A stretch of DNA of 64,000 nucleotides from Clostridia bacterium (GCA_017410375.1 JAFQQW010000021.1:1-64000); one strand, 5' to 3'; positions 43,624 through 53,671 are shown, counted from the stretch's first letter. A program made the numbers and translations. The notes: generated from the sequence alone by a model not told the origin.

Positions 43624-44995
43624 TACATTATCCAGAAGCAAGGAAGAATTTGTTCCCGTAAAAGAAGGGCAGGTCAGCATGTATGTTTGCGGACCTACCG
43701 TTTACAACTACATCCATATCGGTAATGCGCGTCCCATGATTGTATTCGATACGGTTCGCCGTTATTTTGAATATAAGGGCTATGATGTGAAATATGTTTC
43801 CAACTTTACCGATGTAGACGATAAAATTATCAAAAAAGCAATTGAAGAGGGTGTGGATTCTTCTGTCATTTCCGAGCGTTATATTGAAGAGTGCAAAAAA
43901 GATATGGCGGGTATGAATGTAAAAGAAGCAACCGTGCACCCGAAAGCAACCGAAGAGATTGACGGTATGATCGAAATGATTCAGACCTTGATTGATAAAG
44001 GTTTTGCGTATAATGCAAACGGCACTGTATATTTTAAAACCCGTGCTTTTTCGGAATACGGTAAGCTTTCCAAGAAGAATATTGATGAATTGCAGGCAGG
44101 TCACAGAGAAATTCAGGTAACGGGCGAAGAGGGCAAAGAGGATTATTTTGATTTTGTACTATGGAAGCCCAAAAAGGACGGTGAACCGTACTGGACCTCT
44201 CCCTGGTCTGACGGCAGACCGGGTTGGCATATTGAATGCTCTGTTATGTCCAAAAAATATCTGGGTGAAGAAATTGACATCCATGCAGGTGGCGAAGATT
44301 TAATTTTTCCGCATCATGAAAATGAAATTGCACAGTCTGAAGCTGCAAACGGCAAGCTTTTTGCAAAATATTGGTTGCATAACGGCTTTTTGAACATCAA
44401 CAATGTAAAAATGAGTAAATCGCTCGGCAACTTCTTTACCGTTCGCGAAATTGCGGAACAGTATGACTTGCAGGTGCTTCGCTTCTTTATGCTTTCGGCA
44501 CACTACAGAAGCCCGCTGAATTTCAGCGCTGACCTGATGGCAGCATCCAAAAACGGCTTAGAACGTATTTTAAATGCGGTTAGTCGTCTGAAAGAATTAA
44601 AAGGCTCTGACGGTGAAGCAGTTCTTGCAAAAGATGCAGATGCATTTGTAGAAAAATTCGAGCAGGCGATGGAAGATGATTTCAATACAGCTGATGCTGT
44701 ATCTGCTATTTTTGAGCTTGTTAAATTTGCAAACGTGAATGTTTCTGAAGCATCTTCCAATGCGGATATAAAATATGTTCTGGATAAAATCTGCACTTTG
44801 TGTGATGTTTTAGGTATCATTACCGAACAGAAAACAGAACTTTTGGATGCAGATATTGAAGCGTTGATTGAAGAGCGTCAGAACGCAAGAAAAGAAAAGA
44901 ATTTTGCGCGTGCCGATGAAATCCGCAATCAGCTTACTGAAATGGGCATCATCTTAGAAGATACCAAAGAGGGCGTAAAATGGAAGAAGGCTTAA
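43610..44995 (+). CDS. cysS: Cysteinyl-tRNA synthetase
   Basis: A 461-residue class I synthetase. It has the zinc-site cysteine in MYVCGPTVYNY, HIGH as HIGNARP, WHIECSVM, the zinc histidines in GGEDLIFPHHENEIAQ and KMSKS as KMSKSLGN. The ATG at 43610 follows GAGG within the end of cysE; the long upstream extension of the frame is read through cysE. It overlaps mrnC by 16 bp. Confidence 0.96.
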   Translation: MKIFNTLSRSKEEFVPVKEGQVSMYVCGPTVYNYIHIGNARPMIVFDTVRRYFEYKGYDVKYVSNFTDVDDKIIKKAIEEGVDSSVISERYIEECKKDMAGMNVKEATVHPKATEEIDGMIEMIQTLIDKGFAYNANGTVYFKTRAFSEYGKLSKKNIDELQAGHREIQVTGEEGKEDYFDFVLWKPKKDGEPYWTSPWSDGRPGWHIECSVMSKKYLGEEIDIHAGGEDLIFPHHENEIAQSEAANGKLFAKYWLHNGFLNINNVKMSKSLGNFFTVREIAEQYDLQVLRFFMLSAHYRSPLNFSADLMAASKNGLERILNAVSRLKELKGSDGEAVLAKDADAFVEKFEQAMEDDFNTADAVSAIFELVKFANVNVSEASSNADIKYVLDKICTLCDVLGIITEQKTELLDADIEALIEERQNARKEKNFARADEIRNQLTEMGIILEDTKEGVKWKKA

Positions 44996-45396
44996 TTTTT
45001 GACCTGAGCGCCGAGGTAACCGAGGATATCCGTGCGTATTCGCCTCTGACACTTGCGTTTATCGGTGACGGTGTGTATGAGCTTTTTGTACGTACACAGA
45101 TTGTAAAGAACACAAATGCACCCGCAAACCAACTGCATAAGAGATGTGTACATTATGTTCGTGCGCAAGGGCAGTGTGTTGCAATGGATGCAATTCTTCC
45201 GCTTCTGACCGAAGCGGAAACAGATGCGTTTAAGCGCGGGCGGAATGCCAAAATAAACACCAAAGCAAAAAATGCTAGTCTTGCCGAGTACAAAAAAGCG
45301 ACCGGTTTTGAAGCTTTGATTGGGTATCTTTATGTAACAAAACAAACAGAGCGTCTTGAATTGCTGATGCAGAAAGCTTTTTCAGCAATCGAATAA
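44980..45396 (+). CDS. mrnC: Mini-ribonuclease III
   Basis: A 138-residue RNase III catalytic domain without the double-stranded-RNA-binding domain. The acidic motif is LAFIGDGVYELFVR, and FKRGRNAK and ATGFEALIGYLY complete the fold. In B. subtilis this enzyme matures 23S rRNA. It follows cysS with an overlap, as in most Firmicutes. Confidence 0.92.
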   Translation: MEEGLIFDLSAEVTEDIRAYSPLTLAFIGDGVYELFVRTQIVKNTNAPANQLHKRCVHYVRAQGQCVAMDAILPLLTEAETDAFKRGRNAKINTKAKNASLAEYKKATGFEALIGYLYVTKQTERLELLMQKAFSAIE

Positions 45397-45404
45397 AATA
45401 CCTG

Positions 45405-45436
45405 CTTTTTCCGAATACTAACGGAAAAGGCGGTGG
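45405..45436 (+). promoter_or_regulatory. Hairpin covering the yitT ribosome site
   Basis: GCTTTTTCCG pairs with CGGAAAAGGC (one G-T pair); the 3' arm contains the AAGG that serves as the ribosome site of the TTG-started gene. It has no T run, so it is more likely a translation control than a terminator. Confidence 0.35.
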
Positions 45437-45442
45437 CTTAAA

Positions 45443-46270
45443 TTGCAAACAGTTTTATTTGTTTTAGCAGGTACGGCAATTATGGCGTTGGGATTAGATA
45501 TGTTTTTAATCCCGCAAAGAATTGCCATCGGCGGTATCAGCGGTATCGCAACCATTCTGGAAAACTTATTTCAAATTCCGTCATCCGTAACCGTATTTGT
45601 GTTAAACATTCCCATCTTAGTACTTGCGTTTTTATATCTGTCAAGAAAAACATTTTGGTATACACTTTTTGGCACAACTATGTTGTCGGTTTTTCTGCAG
45701 GTTTTCGGGTTTATCGCTCCGGTTTCTGATGATAAGATTTTGTGTGCAATTGCCGGGGGCTTGCTGGTTGGCGTTGGACTTGGAATGGTGTTTTTCAAAG
45801 ATGGCACAACCGGAGGCACCGATGTGGTTGCAAGGCTTTTACAAAAGAAGAAAAGTCATATGCCTATCGGAACACTTGTGATGCTGTCGGACGGCGTGGT
45901 TATTCTGCTTTCCGGTATACTGTTCAAAAGCTTTGAACAGATGATTTATGCATGCATCGCGCTGTTTGTTTCTGCAAAGCTTATTGACTATATTACGGTC
46001 GGCGGCGATTTTGCAAAGCAGGTTACAATCATCAGTAAATTTGCACCTGATATCTCCAGAGAAATTCTGAAAAAGCTTGAACGCGGTGTGACAGGAATCC
46101 GCAGTATCGGAACATATTCGGGCAAAGAATCCCTGATGCTGATGACAGTTGTAAAAAAGAATCAGATTGCAAAAGTAAAGGAAATTGTAAAAAAGTATGA
46201 TATAAACGCCTTTGTGATTGTCTCAAGCGTCAGCGAGGTAATCGGTGAAGGCTTTAATAACAAAAAATAA
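45443..46270 (+). CDS. YitT family membrane protein
   Basis: A 275-residue integral membrane protein. About five hydrophobic segments fill residues 1-180 (DUF161 repeats, with PQRIAIGGISGIATIL and KDGTTGGTDVVARLL). A cytoplasmic DUF2179 domain ends the protein (VTIISKFAPDISREILKKL onward). Its transport role is not established. The start is TTG at 45443. It lies 15 bp before the transketolase gene in what looks like one operon. Confidence 0.85.
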   Translation: MQTVLFVLAGTAIMALGLDMFLIPQRIAIGGISGIATILENLFQIPSSVTVFVLNIPILVLAFLYLSRKTFWYTLFGTTMLSVFLQVFGFIAPVSDDKILCAIAGGLLVGVGLGMVFFKDGTTGGTDVVARLLQKKKSHMPIGTLVMLSDGVVILLSGILFKSFEQMIYACIALFVSAKLIDYITVGGDFAKQVTIISKFAPDISREILKKLERGVTGIRSIGTYSGKESLMLMTVVKKNQIAKVKEIVKKYDINAFVIVSSVSEVIGEGFNNKK

Positions 46271-46285
46271 CGAAGGAGATTTGCT

Positions 46286-47140
46286 ATGGACATTCAAGTG
46301 AAAAACAGATTGAATCTTACTGCTTATAATATTCGCAAAAATGCAGTAAGTGCCGTATTTCACGCAGGTTCCGGACATCCGGGAGGCTCTTTATCCATTG
46401 CGGATATAATGGCTGTTTTGTATTTTGACGAAATGAGAATCGATCCTCAAAACCCCGATTGGGCAGACAGAGACCGTTTTGTACTTTCAAAAGGTCATTG
46501 TGCGCCTGCACTTTATGCAACCCTGGCAGAACGGGGCTACATACCAAAAGAGGATTTAAAAACCTTGCGTAAAACTGCAAGCTATCTGGAAGGACACCCC
46601 GATAAGAAAAAAATCAAGGGCGTGGATATGTCTTCCGGCTCATTAGGACAAGGTATCAGTGCTGCAAACGGCATGGCACTTGCGGGTAAAATAGACAACA
46701 AAGACTACAGAGTTTATACCATTTTAGGTGACGGCGAAATTCAGGAAGGTCAGGTTTGGGAAGCGGCTATGTTTGCGGCACACTACAAGCTTGACAATCT
46801 TGTGGCTTTTGTTGATCATAACGGATTGCAGATTGACGGCCCGATTACCGAAGTTATGTCTCCCGAGCCGATTACCAATAAATTTGAAGCCTTCGGCTGG
46901 CATGTGATTTCGATTGATGCCCATGACGTGGAAGCAATCAAAAATGCTCTGGACGAAGCAAGAACCGTAAAGGGTAAGCCAACTGTGATTGTTGCAAACA
47001 GCACCAAAGGCAAAGGCGTATCTTTTATGGAAAATAATGTATCCTGGCACGGTGCAGCACCGAATGCGGAACAGTATGCGGTAGCAGAAGCAGAACTGGA
47101 TGCAAAAATCAAGGAATTGGAGGAAATATGCAATGGCTGA
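46286..47140 (+). CDS. Transketolase, N-terminal subunit
   Basis: A 284-residue thiamine-diphosphate-binding half of a split transketolase. It has GHPGGSLSIADIMAVLY, SKGHCAPALYATL, the ThDP motif ILGDGEIQEGQVWEA to VDHNGLQ and HGAAPN. With the next gene it transfers two-carbon units in the pentose phosphate pathway. AAGGAG precedes the ATG. It overlaps the second subunit by 8 bp. Confidence 0.92.
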   Translation: MDIQVKNRLNLTAYNIRKNAVSAVFHAGSGHPGGSLSIADIMAVLYFDEMRIDPQNPDWADRDRFVLSKGHCAPALYATLAERGYIPKEDLKTLRKTASYLEGHPDKKKIKGVDMSSGSLGQGISAANGMALAGKIDNKDYRVYTILGDGEIQEGQVWEAAMFAAHYKLDNLVAFVDHNGLQIDGPITEVMSPEPITNKFEAFGWHVISIDAHDVEAIKNALDEARTVKGKPTVIVANSTKGKGVSFMENNVSWHGAAPNAEQYAVAEAELDAKIKELEEICNG

Positions 47141-48074
47141 CAAAATCGCAACAAGAGAATCTTACGGCAAAGCTTTAGCTGAATTCTCCGATAAGTATGA
47201 TATTATTGTTTTGGATGCTGACCTTGCGGCAGCGACTAAAACAGGCATATTTAAAAAGGCATGTCCCGATCGTTTTTTCGACTGCGGTATCGCAGAAGGT
47301 AACATGATGTCCACGGCAGCAGGTCTTGCAACCTGCGGTAAGACTGTGTTTGCAAGCTCCTTTGCGATGTTTGCAGCGGGTCGTTCTTTTGAACAAATCC
47401 GAAATTCCATCTGCTATCCGAATTTAAATGTTAAAATCGGTGCAACCCATGGCGGTATTTCTGTTGGTGAAGACGGTGCTACACATCAGTGCTTAGAAGA
47501 TATCGGTATCATGCGTACCATTCCGAATATGGTTGTCATCAATCCCGCTGACGATGTGGAAGCGAGAGCAGCTGTGGAAGCGGCAATCAAGCATGACGGT
47601 CCTGTGTACTTAAGATTCTGCAGACTCGCAACAGAGGTTATGTACGATAAAGAAAACTTTGAGTTCGAAATCGGCAAGGGTATCACTTTAAAAGAGGGTA
47701 CTGACGTAACGTTGATTGCAAATGGTCTGATGGTTGAAAAGGCGGTTGAAGCAGCTAAGCTTCTGGAAGCAGAGGGCATTTCTGCCGGAGTTTTGGATAT
47801 GCATACCGTTAAACCGATTGACAAAGAACTGGTACTGAAAGCGGCAAAAGAAACCGGTGCAATAGTTACTGCGGAAGAACACAATATTTACGGTGGTTTG
47901 GGCAGTGCTGTTGCTGAGGTTGTTTGCGAAGGCACACCGGTTCCGGTATTGCGTGTGGGTACCGAAGATAAGTTTGGCAAATCCGGTAAGCCTGCTGAAT
48001 TGTTTGAGCTTTACGGCCTGACCGCGGAAAACATTGTAAACAAGGCGAAATGTGCAATTGCACTTAAAAAATAA
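47133..48074 (+). CDS. Transketolase, C-terminal subunit
   Basis: A 313-residue partner carrying the pyrimidine-binding domain (RFFDCGIAEGNMMSTAAGLA) and C-terminal domain (GVLDMHTVKPIDKELV). The ThDP-activating glutamate lies in GIAEGNM. The ATG at 47133 follows TTGGAGG. It sits in an operon with fucose genes 32 bp downstream, linking pentose metabolism to deoxyhexose use. Confidence 0.92.
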   Translation: MADKIATRESYGKALAEFSDKYDIIVLDADLAAATKTGIFKKACPDRFFDCGIAEGNMMSTAAGLATCGKTVFASSFAMFAAGRSFEQIRNSICYPNLNVKIGATHGGISVGEDGATHQCLEDIGIMRTIPNMVVINPADDVEARAAVEAAIKHDGPVYLRFCRLATEVMYDKENFEFEIGKGITLKEGTDVTLIANGLMVEKAVEAAKLLEAEGISAGVLDMHTVKPIDKELVLKAAKETGAIVTAEEHNIYGGLGSAVAEVVCEGTPVPVLRVGTEDKFGKSGKPAELFELYGLTAENIVNKAKCAIALKK

Positions 48075-48106
48075 ACAAATTTTTAAAAAAGAAAGAGGGA
48101 TTTATT

Positions 48107-49939
48107 ATGGCAAAGAACAGATATGTCGGTGATTATCCGGTAATCGGTATTCGTCCGATTGTAGACGGTCGTCGCGGACCCATGAGACTTCGTGAAAGCC
48201 TTGAAGACCAGGTTATGACCATGGCAAAGGCTGCAAAGAAATTATTTGAAGAAAATCTTTTTTATTCAAACGGTGACCCGGTAAAGGTTATCATTGCAGA
48301 TTCCAGCATCGGTCGTGTGCCCGAAGCTGCAGCATGCGCTGATAAATTCAAAAAGGAAGGCGTTGACATCACATTGTCTGTAACACCTTGCTGGTGCTAC
48401 GGCTCCGAAACCATGGACATGGATCCAAATACCATCAAAGGTGTTTGGGGCTTTAACGGTACAGAAAGACCCGGTGCGGTTTATCTTGCTGCAGTTTTAG
48501 CCGGACATGCACAAAAAGGTTTGCCTGCATTTGGCATCTATGGCCACGAAGTACAGGACAGAGACCAGGTTTCTGAAATTCCCGAGGACGTTAAGGAAAA
48601 GCTGTTAAGATTCGGTAGAGCGGCACTTGCTGTTGCAACCATGCGTGGTAAGAGCTATCTGCAGATTGGTTCGCAGTGCATGGGTATTGCCGGCTCTATC
48701 ATGGATCAGGATTTCATGGAATCTTACCTTGGTATGCGTGTTGAATCTGTTGACGAGGTGGAAATTCTCCGTCGAATGGAAGAAGGTATCTATAACGAAG
48801 AAGAATATCAGAAGGCTCTCAAGTGGACAAAAGAACACTGCAAGGAAGGCAGAGACGACAACCCCGAATCTGTTGAATTCCTCGGTGAAGAACGCAGAAT
48901 TAAGTTTACTCCCGAAGAAAAAGAAAAACAGTGGGAGTTTACTGTTAAGATGTATTGCATCATCAAAGATCTTATGGCAGGCAACAAAAACCTTCCTGCA
49001 GGCTTTGAAGAAGAGATGGTTGGTCATAACGCAATCGCAGGCGGTTTCCAGGGTCAGAGACAATGGACAGACCATTGGCCGAACTGCGACTATCCCGAAG
49101 CATTACTCAGCTCTACCTTTGACTATGAAGGCGCGCGTGAACCCTATACTTTAGCTACAGAAAATGACGTTTTGAACGGTTTGGGTATGCTGTTTATGAG
49201 ATTGCTTACCCACAGAGCACAGATTTTTGCTGACGTTCGTACATATTGGTCCGGCGATGCAACCGAAAGAGTTACCGGCTATAAGCTGGAAGGCAAAGCG
49301 AAAGAAAGCGACGGTATTATCCATCTGTTGAATTCCGGTGCAGCATGCTTAGATGCTTGCGGTGAATGCAAGGATGAAAACGGTAATGCAATCATGAAGA
49401 AATGGTGGGAAGTTACCGATGAAGATATCAAGAAGATGACCGATGCGACCGTATGGTGCGAAGCAGGCTTTGATAACTTCAGAGGCGGTGGTTTCTCCAG
49501 CCATTACACCACAAAAGCGGAAATGCCCTGCACAATGATCAGATTGAATCTTGTAAAAGGCTTAGGTCCTGTGCTTCAGATTGCTGAAGGTTGGACTGTG
49601 AACCTGCCGGATGAAGTATCCGACACCCTGATGGAAAGAACCAATCCTACCTGGCCCTGCACCTGGTTTGCTCCCAGATGTGACGGCAAAGAAGGCAGCC
49701 CGTTCAAGACCGCTTACGAAGTAATGCAGAACTGGGGCGCAAATCACGGTGCAATCAGTTACGGTCACATTGGTGCCGACCTTATCACCATGTGCTCTAT
49801 GCTCAGAATTCCGGTTTGCATGCACAACGTTCCCGAAGATCAGATTTTCCGTCCTGCAGCATGGAATGCTTTTGGTATGGATAAAGAAGGTCAGGATTAT
49901 CGTGCTTGCTCCGCTTACGGTCCGCTCTATAAGAAATAA
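48107..49939 (+). CDS. fucI: L-fucose isomerase
   Basis: A 610-residue enzyme that turns L-fucose into L-fuculose (some act on D-arabinose). The N terminus VIGIRPIVDGRRGPMRLRES is the family hallmark. Further on are WCYGSETMD, IYGHEVQDRD and the metal ligands E and D in the ALLSSTFDYEGAREP region and the C-terminal GAISYGHIGADL. Length is normal. GAAAGAGGG precedes the ATG. It lies 22 bp before a kinase gene. Confidence 0.95.
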   Translation: MAKNRYVGDYPVIGIRPIVDGRRGPMRLRESLEDQVMTMAKAAKKLFEENLFYSNGDPVKVIIADSSIGRVPEAAACADKFKKEGVDITLSVTPCWCYGSETMDMDPNTIKGVWGFNGTERPGAVYLAAVLAGHAQKGLPAFGIYGHEVQDRDQVSEIPEDVKEKLLRFGRAALAVATMRGKSYLQIGSQCMGIAGSIMDQDFMESYLGMRVESVDEVEILRRMEEGIYNEEEYQKALKWTKEHCKEGRDDNPESVEFLGEERRIKFTPEEKEKQWEFTVKMYCIIKDLMAGNKNLPAGFEEEMVGHNAIAGGFQGQRQWTDHWPNCDYPEALLSSTFDYEGAREPYTLATENDVLNGLGMLFMRLLTHRAQIFADVRTYWSGDATERVTGYKLEGKAKESDGIIHLLNSGAACLDACGECKDENGNAIMKKWWEVTDEDIKKMTDATVWCEAGFDNFRGGGFSSHYTTKAEMPCTMIRLNLVKGLGPVLQIAEGWTVNLPDEVSDTLMERTNPTWPCTWFAPRCDGKEGSPFKTAYEVMQNWGANHGAISYGHIGADLITMCSMLRIPVCMHNVPEDQIFRPAAWNAFGMDKEGQDYRACSAYGPLYKK

Positions 49940-49961
49940 TATCGAAAGGTGATTTTCGTTT

Positions 49962-51419
49962 ATGAAAAAAATGTTAGCGTTTGACTTTGGTGCAAGCTCA
50001 GGCAGAGCGATTTTGGGTACCATTGAAAACGGAAAATTAACCACTAAAGAAATGCACCGCTTCAGCAACGACCCCGTTGAAGCGGCAGGCGTTTTCCAAT
50101 GGGATATCCTGCGTTTGTTTTTTGAAATCAAGCAGGGCATCTTAAATTGCGTAAACAACGGCGAAAAGGATATTGATTCCATTGGTATCGATACCTGGGG
50201 CGTTGATGTGGGTTTCTTAGATGACAAAGGCAGATTAATCGGCAATCCTGTACATTACAGAGATTCTATGACCGATAATATGCCGGAAGAAGCATTTGAT
50301 GTTTTGTCCAAAGAAGAAATCTATGCAAAAACAGGTATTCAGTTCTGCAAGTTCAATACACTTTTCCAGTTGCACGCGTTTAATAAACAGAACTACATTC
50401 CTTACAAAAATGCAACAAAAATGCTGTTTGTGCCGGATTTGATGAACTATCTCTTAACTGGTGAAAAGAAAGCAGAGTATACCATTGCGAGTACGTCTAT
50501 GCTTTTAGACCCTGCAAAGCGCGATTGGTCTGAAGATATTTTGAATAGCTTTGAGATTAATCCTGCTATTCTTTGTGATATTGTAAAGCCCGGTACCATT
50601 ATCGGTAAACTTACCAAAGAACTGGCAGATGAGCTTGGCTGTGCGGAGATTCCGGTTGTTGCAGTTGCTTCGCACGACACAGCTTCTGCGGTTGTTTCTG
50701 TCCCGGCTGAAGGTGACGATTATGTTTACATCAGCTGCGGTACATGGTCGCTTTTGGGCGTAGAAACCAAAGAACCGATTTTATCCGATATGGAATTTAC
50801 CAACGAGGGCGGTACAGAAGGCAACATCAGATACCTTAAAAATATCATGGGACTTTGGTTGGTGCAGGAGTGCAAACGTCATTGGGACAGACGAGGTGTT
50901 GGCAAATCCTTTGCTGAGCTTGAAACCCTGGCTCGTGCAGAAAAGCCTTTCTTGTCGTTTATCGACCCTGATGACGACCGCTTCATGGCTCCGAAAGATA
51001 TGCCCGGCAGAATTGCAAAATTCTGTGAAGAGAGCGGTCAGCCTGTTCCTGAAAATCACGGACAGTTTGTACGTTGCATTATGCAGAGCTTAGCCTTTAA
51101 ATATCGCTATGCAATTGAAGGTCTTGAAAAAGCAACCGGCAAGAAGATTTCTACCGTAAATATGGTAGGCGGCGGTATTAAGGATAAAATGCTTTGTCAG
51201 TTTACTGCAAATGCAACCGGCAGAAAGGTTGTTACAGGTCCTACCGAGGCTACCGGTTACGGTAACTTAATGATGCAGGCGTATGCATTGGGTGAAGTGA
51301 AGAATTTACAGGAAATCCGTGATGTAATCCGCAATTCGGAAAATATCACAGAATATTTGCCTGAAGATGTTGACGCATGGAATAATGCGTACGATGCATT
51401 TAAAAAATTCATGAAATAA
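49962..51419 (+). CDS. FGGY sugar kinase, rhamnulokinase type (probable fuculokinase role)
   Basis: A 485-residue carbohydrate kinase. The N-terminal ATPase-fold strand is LAFDFGASSGRAILG, the substrate part includes SIGIDTWGVDVGFLD, and the C-terminal nucleotide part VNMVGGGIKDKMLCQ plus TGPTEATGYGNLMMQA is characteristic of RhaB. RhaB-type kinases in some gut bacteria phosphorylate fuculose as well as rhamnulose. Its place directly after fucI suggests the fuculose role here. No aldolase or permease follows; a hairpin ends the operon. Confidence 0.85.
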   Translation: MKKMLAFDFGASSGRAILGTIENGKLTTKEMHRFSNDPVEAAGVFQWDILRLFFEIKQGILNCVNNGEKDIDSIGIDTWGVDVGFLDDKGRLIGNPVHYRDSMTDNMPEEAFDVLSKEEIYAKTGIQFCKFNTLFQLHAFNKQNYIPYKNATKMLFVPDLMNYLLTGEKKAEYTIASTSMLLDPAKRDWSEDILNSFEINPAILCDIVKPGTIIGKLTKELADELGCAEIPVVAVASHDTASAVVSVPAEGDDYVYISCGTWSLLGVETKEPILSDMEFTNEGGTEGNIRYLKNIMGLWLVQECKRHWDRRGVGKSFAELETLARAEKPFLSFIDPDDDRFMAPKDMPGRIAKFCEESGQPVPENHGQFVRCIMQSLAFKYRYAIEGLEKATGKKISTVNMVGGGIKDKMLCQFTANATGRKVVTGPTEATGYGNLMMQAYALGEVKNLQEIRDVIRNSENITEYLPEDVDAWNNAYDAFKKFMK

Positions 51420-51426
51420 AAGAAAA

Positions 51427-51446
51427 GGGGAGGAGAAATCCTCCCC
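51427..51446 (+). terminator. Hairpin after the sugar kinase
   Basis: GGGGAGGA-GAAA-TCCTCCCC, a perfect 8-bp GC-rich stem with a GNRA loop, followed by ACAGTTTTGATTT. The T run is imperfect, so termination may be partial and pcrA may be partly co-transcribed. Confidence 0.65.
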
Positions 51447-51472
51447 ACAGTTTTGATTTAATAGGTGAAAAA

Positions 51473-53671
51473 GTGAGTACTTTAAACAAAGAACAGTTAG
51501 AGGCGGTACAAACCATAAAAGGCCCTGTTTTAATTTTAGCAGGTGCGGGCAGTGGTAAGACAACCGTTTTAATAAACAGAATTGCCAATATGATTGCAAA
51601 CGGAATTCATCCCTGGAATATTTTGGCAATTACATTTACAAATAAGGCAGCAAAAGAAATTAACGACCGACTTTCTGCATCCTTAGGTGCAGACGGTGAG
51701 GGGGTTTGGGCAAGCACGTTCCATTCTTTGGGCATGCGTATTTTAATGAAGTTTGGCGCAGAAATCGGAATCGGTTCTGGGTTTACCATTTATGATACTG
51801 CCGACCAGAAAACACTCGTGAAAGAGGTTTTGAAAGAATTAAATTACGACGAAAAAATGTTCCCGGTAAACAGCATTATCAGTCACATCAGCGGAGCTAA
51901 AGATAAAATGATATCACCCGAGCAGTATGAAAAAACAGCGGGAAGTGCAGGCTATCACGCGCAACAGATGTCGAAAATTTACAGTCTGTATCAAAAGAAG
52001 CTTCGTAAAAATAACGCGGTGGATTTCGACGATTTGATTACCGAAACGGTGCATTTGTTCGAAAAATGTCCCGAAGTGCTGGATTTTTACCAACGTAAGT
52101 TTTTGTATGTAATGGTGGATGAGTATCAGGATACCTCACACAGCCAGTACAGACTGGTTTCTGCTCTTGCGGAAAAGCATCAGAATATCTGTGTTGTGGG
52201 CGACGACGACCAGTCTATTTACCGTTTCAGAGGTGCGGATGTAACCAATATTCTTGAATTTGAAAAGCAATTCAAAGATGCAAAGGTTATTAAGCTTGAA
52301 CAAAATTACCGTTCTACAACACAGATTTTAGATGTTGCTAACGAAATTATAAAAAACAACAAAGAACGCAAGCAAAAAAGACTGTGGTCAGGAAAAACAG
52401 ATGGTTCGCCTGTTCAGTTGATTACGGTTGAGCATCAGCATATTGAGGCGCATCGCATAGCGGATATTGCAGAGCGTTTGCGCGAGTCAGGAAAGAATTA
52501 TGGGGATATGGCAGTTCTGTTCCGCACAAATGCCCAATCCCGTGTACTGGAAGAAGTGTTCCTGCAAAGAGCGATTCCTTATCGTTTGCTTTCGGGGGTT
52601 AAATTCTATGATCGCAAAGAAATCAAAGATATTATCGCTTATTTGCGTTGCATTAACAATCCGAGCGATGATGTGAGTGTCCGTAGAATTATTAACGAGC
52701 CGAAACGAGGCATTGGTGCTACAACAGTCGATAAACTTTCTGCAATTGCAGCGACCGAAGACAGTTCGATTTTGTATGTTATCAACAACATTATTCAGTA
52801 TGATAACTTGCGTTCAGCAGCTGAAAAACTGATTAAATTCGGCAAAATGATGCGTGATTTTAAGGTTGCATCCGAGAATATGTCGGTTCTGGAGCTTACA
52901 GCAAAAATTCTTTCCGAATCCGGGTATTTAGATGCTTTAAAAGCTGAAAATACCGTAGAATCCGAGACACGCATCGAAAACTTAAAGGAATTTTCAGGTT
53001 TAATCAAAGAATTTGAAGATAACAATCCGGACGGTACTTTGGCAGAGTTTTTAGATGGTGTTTCACTTGTATCTGATATTGATAATTACGATGAAGAGCA
53101 GGATGCAGTGGTTATGATGACGTTGCATAGCTCTAAAGGTCTTGAATTTCCGGTTGTGTTCATGACCGGCATGGAAGAGAGCATTTTTCCTTCGTTTATG
53201 TCTATTACAGAGCCGGGGGGCGTGGAAGAGGAGCGTAGACTTTGCTATGTTGGTGTTACCCGTGCAAAAGAAAAGCTGTACTTGCTTCGTACCAATAGCA
53301 GGACACTGTTTGGTTCTACAACACACAACCCCAAATCCCGCTTTTTAGAAGAAATTCCGGAAGAGTTGCTTCATATTGAAGAACCTGCCAAAATAAGTTT
53401 TTCCGGCACAGATTTTGCATCCAAAAAGAAGGACAGCGAAATGCCAAAAATCTCTAGCACACTTTTTGGGGGTGCAAAAAACACATCTCCGCTGCGCAAA
53501 ACGGGGGATACAAATTTTAAACCGGGAGATCGGGTTTCGCACAAAAAATTCGGTGAAGGTACTGTCCTTTCGGTACTGCCTGTAGGACAGGATGCAAAGG
53601 TTACCATTTCGTTTGACAGTGTCGGTACCAAAAACTTAATGGCTGCTTTGGCAGGCTTAACCAAACTTTGA
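51473..53671 (+). CDS. pcrA: ATP-dependent DNA helicase PcrA
   Basis: A 732-residue superfamily 1A 3'-5' helicase. Motif I is AGAGSGKTT, motif II VDEYQDTS, motif III DDDQSIYRFRGA, motif IV QNYRS, motif V LHSSKGLEFPVVF and motif VI VGVTRAKEKLYLL. A C-terminal Tudor-like end (GDRVSHKKFGEGTVLSV) binds RNA polymerase in relatives. The start is GTG at 51473 with AGGTGA upstream. Length is normal. Confidence 0.96.
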   Translation: MSTLNKEQLEAVQTIKGPVLILAGAGSGKTTVLINRIANMIANGIHPWNILAITFTNKAAKEINDRLSASLGADGEGVWASTFHSLGMRILMKFGAEIGIGSGFTIYDTADQKTLVKEVLKELNYDEKMFPVNSIISHISGAKDKMISPEQYEKTAGSAGYHAQQMSKIYSLYQKKLRKNNAVDFDDLITETVHLFEKCPEVLDFYQRKFLYVMVDEYQDTSHSQYRLVSALAEKHQNICVVGDDDQSIYRFRGADVTNILEFEKQFKDAKVIKLEQNYRSTTQILDVANEIIKNNKERKQKRLWSGKTDGSPVQLITVEHQHIEAHRIADIAERLRESGKNYGDMAVLFRTNAQSRVLEEVFLQRAIPYRLLSGVKFYDRKEIKDIIAYLRCINNPSDDVSVRRIINEPKRGIGATTVDKLSAIAATEDSSILYVINNIIQYDNLRSAAEKLIKFGKMMRDFKVASENMSVLELTAKILSESGYLDALKAENTVESETRIENLKEFSGLIKEFEDNNPDGTLAEFLDGVSLVSDIDNYDEEQDAVVMMTLHSSKGLEFPVVFMTGMEESIFPSFMSITEPGGVEEERRLCYVGVTRAKEKLYLLRTNSRTLFGSTTHNPKSRFLEEIPEELLHIEEPAKISFSGTDFASKKKDSEMPKISSTLFGGAKNTSPLRKTGDTNFKPGDRVSHKKFGEGTVLSVLPVGQDAKVTISFDSVGTKNLMAALAGLTKL

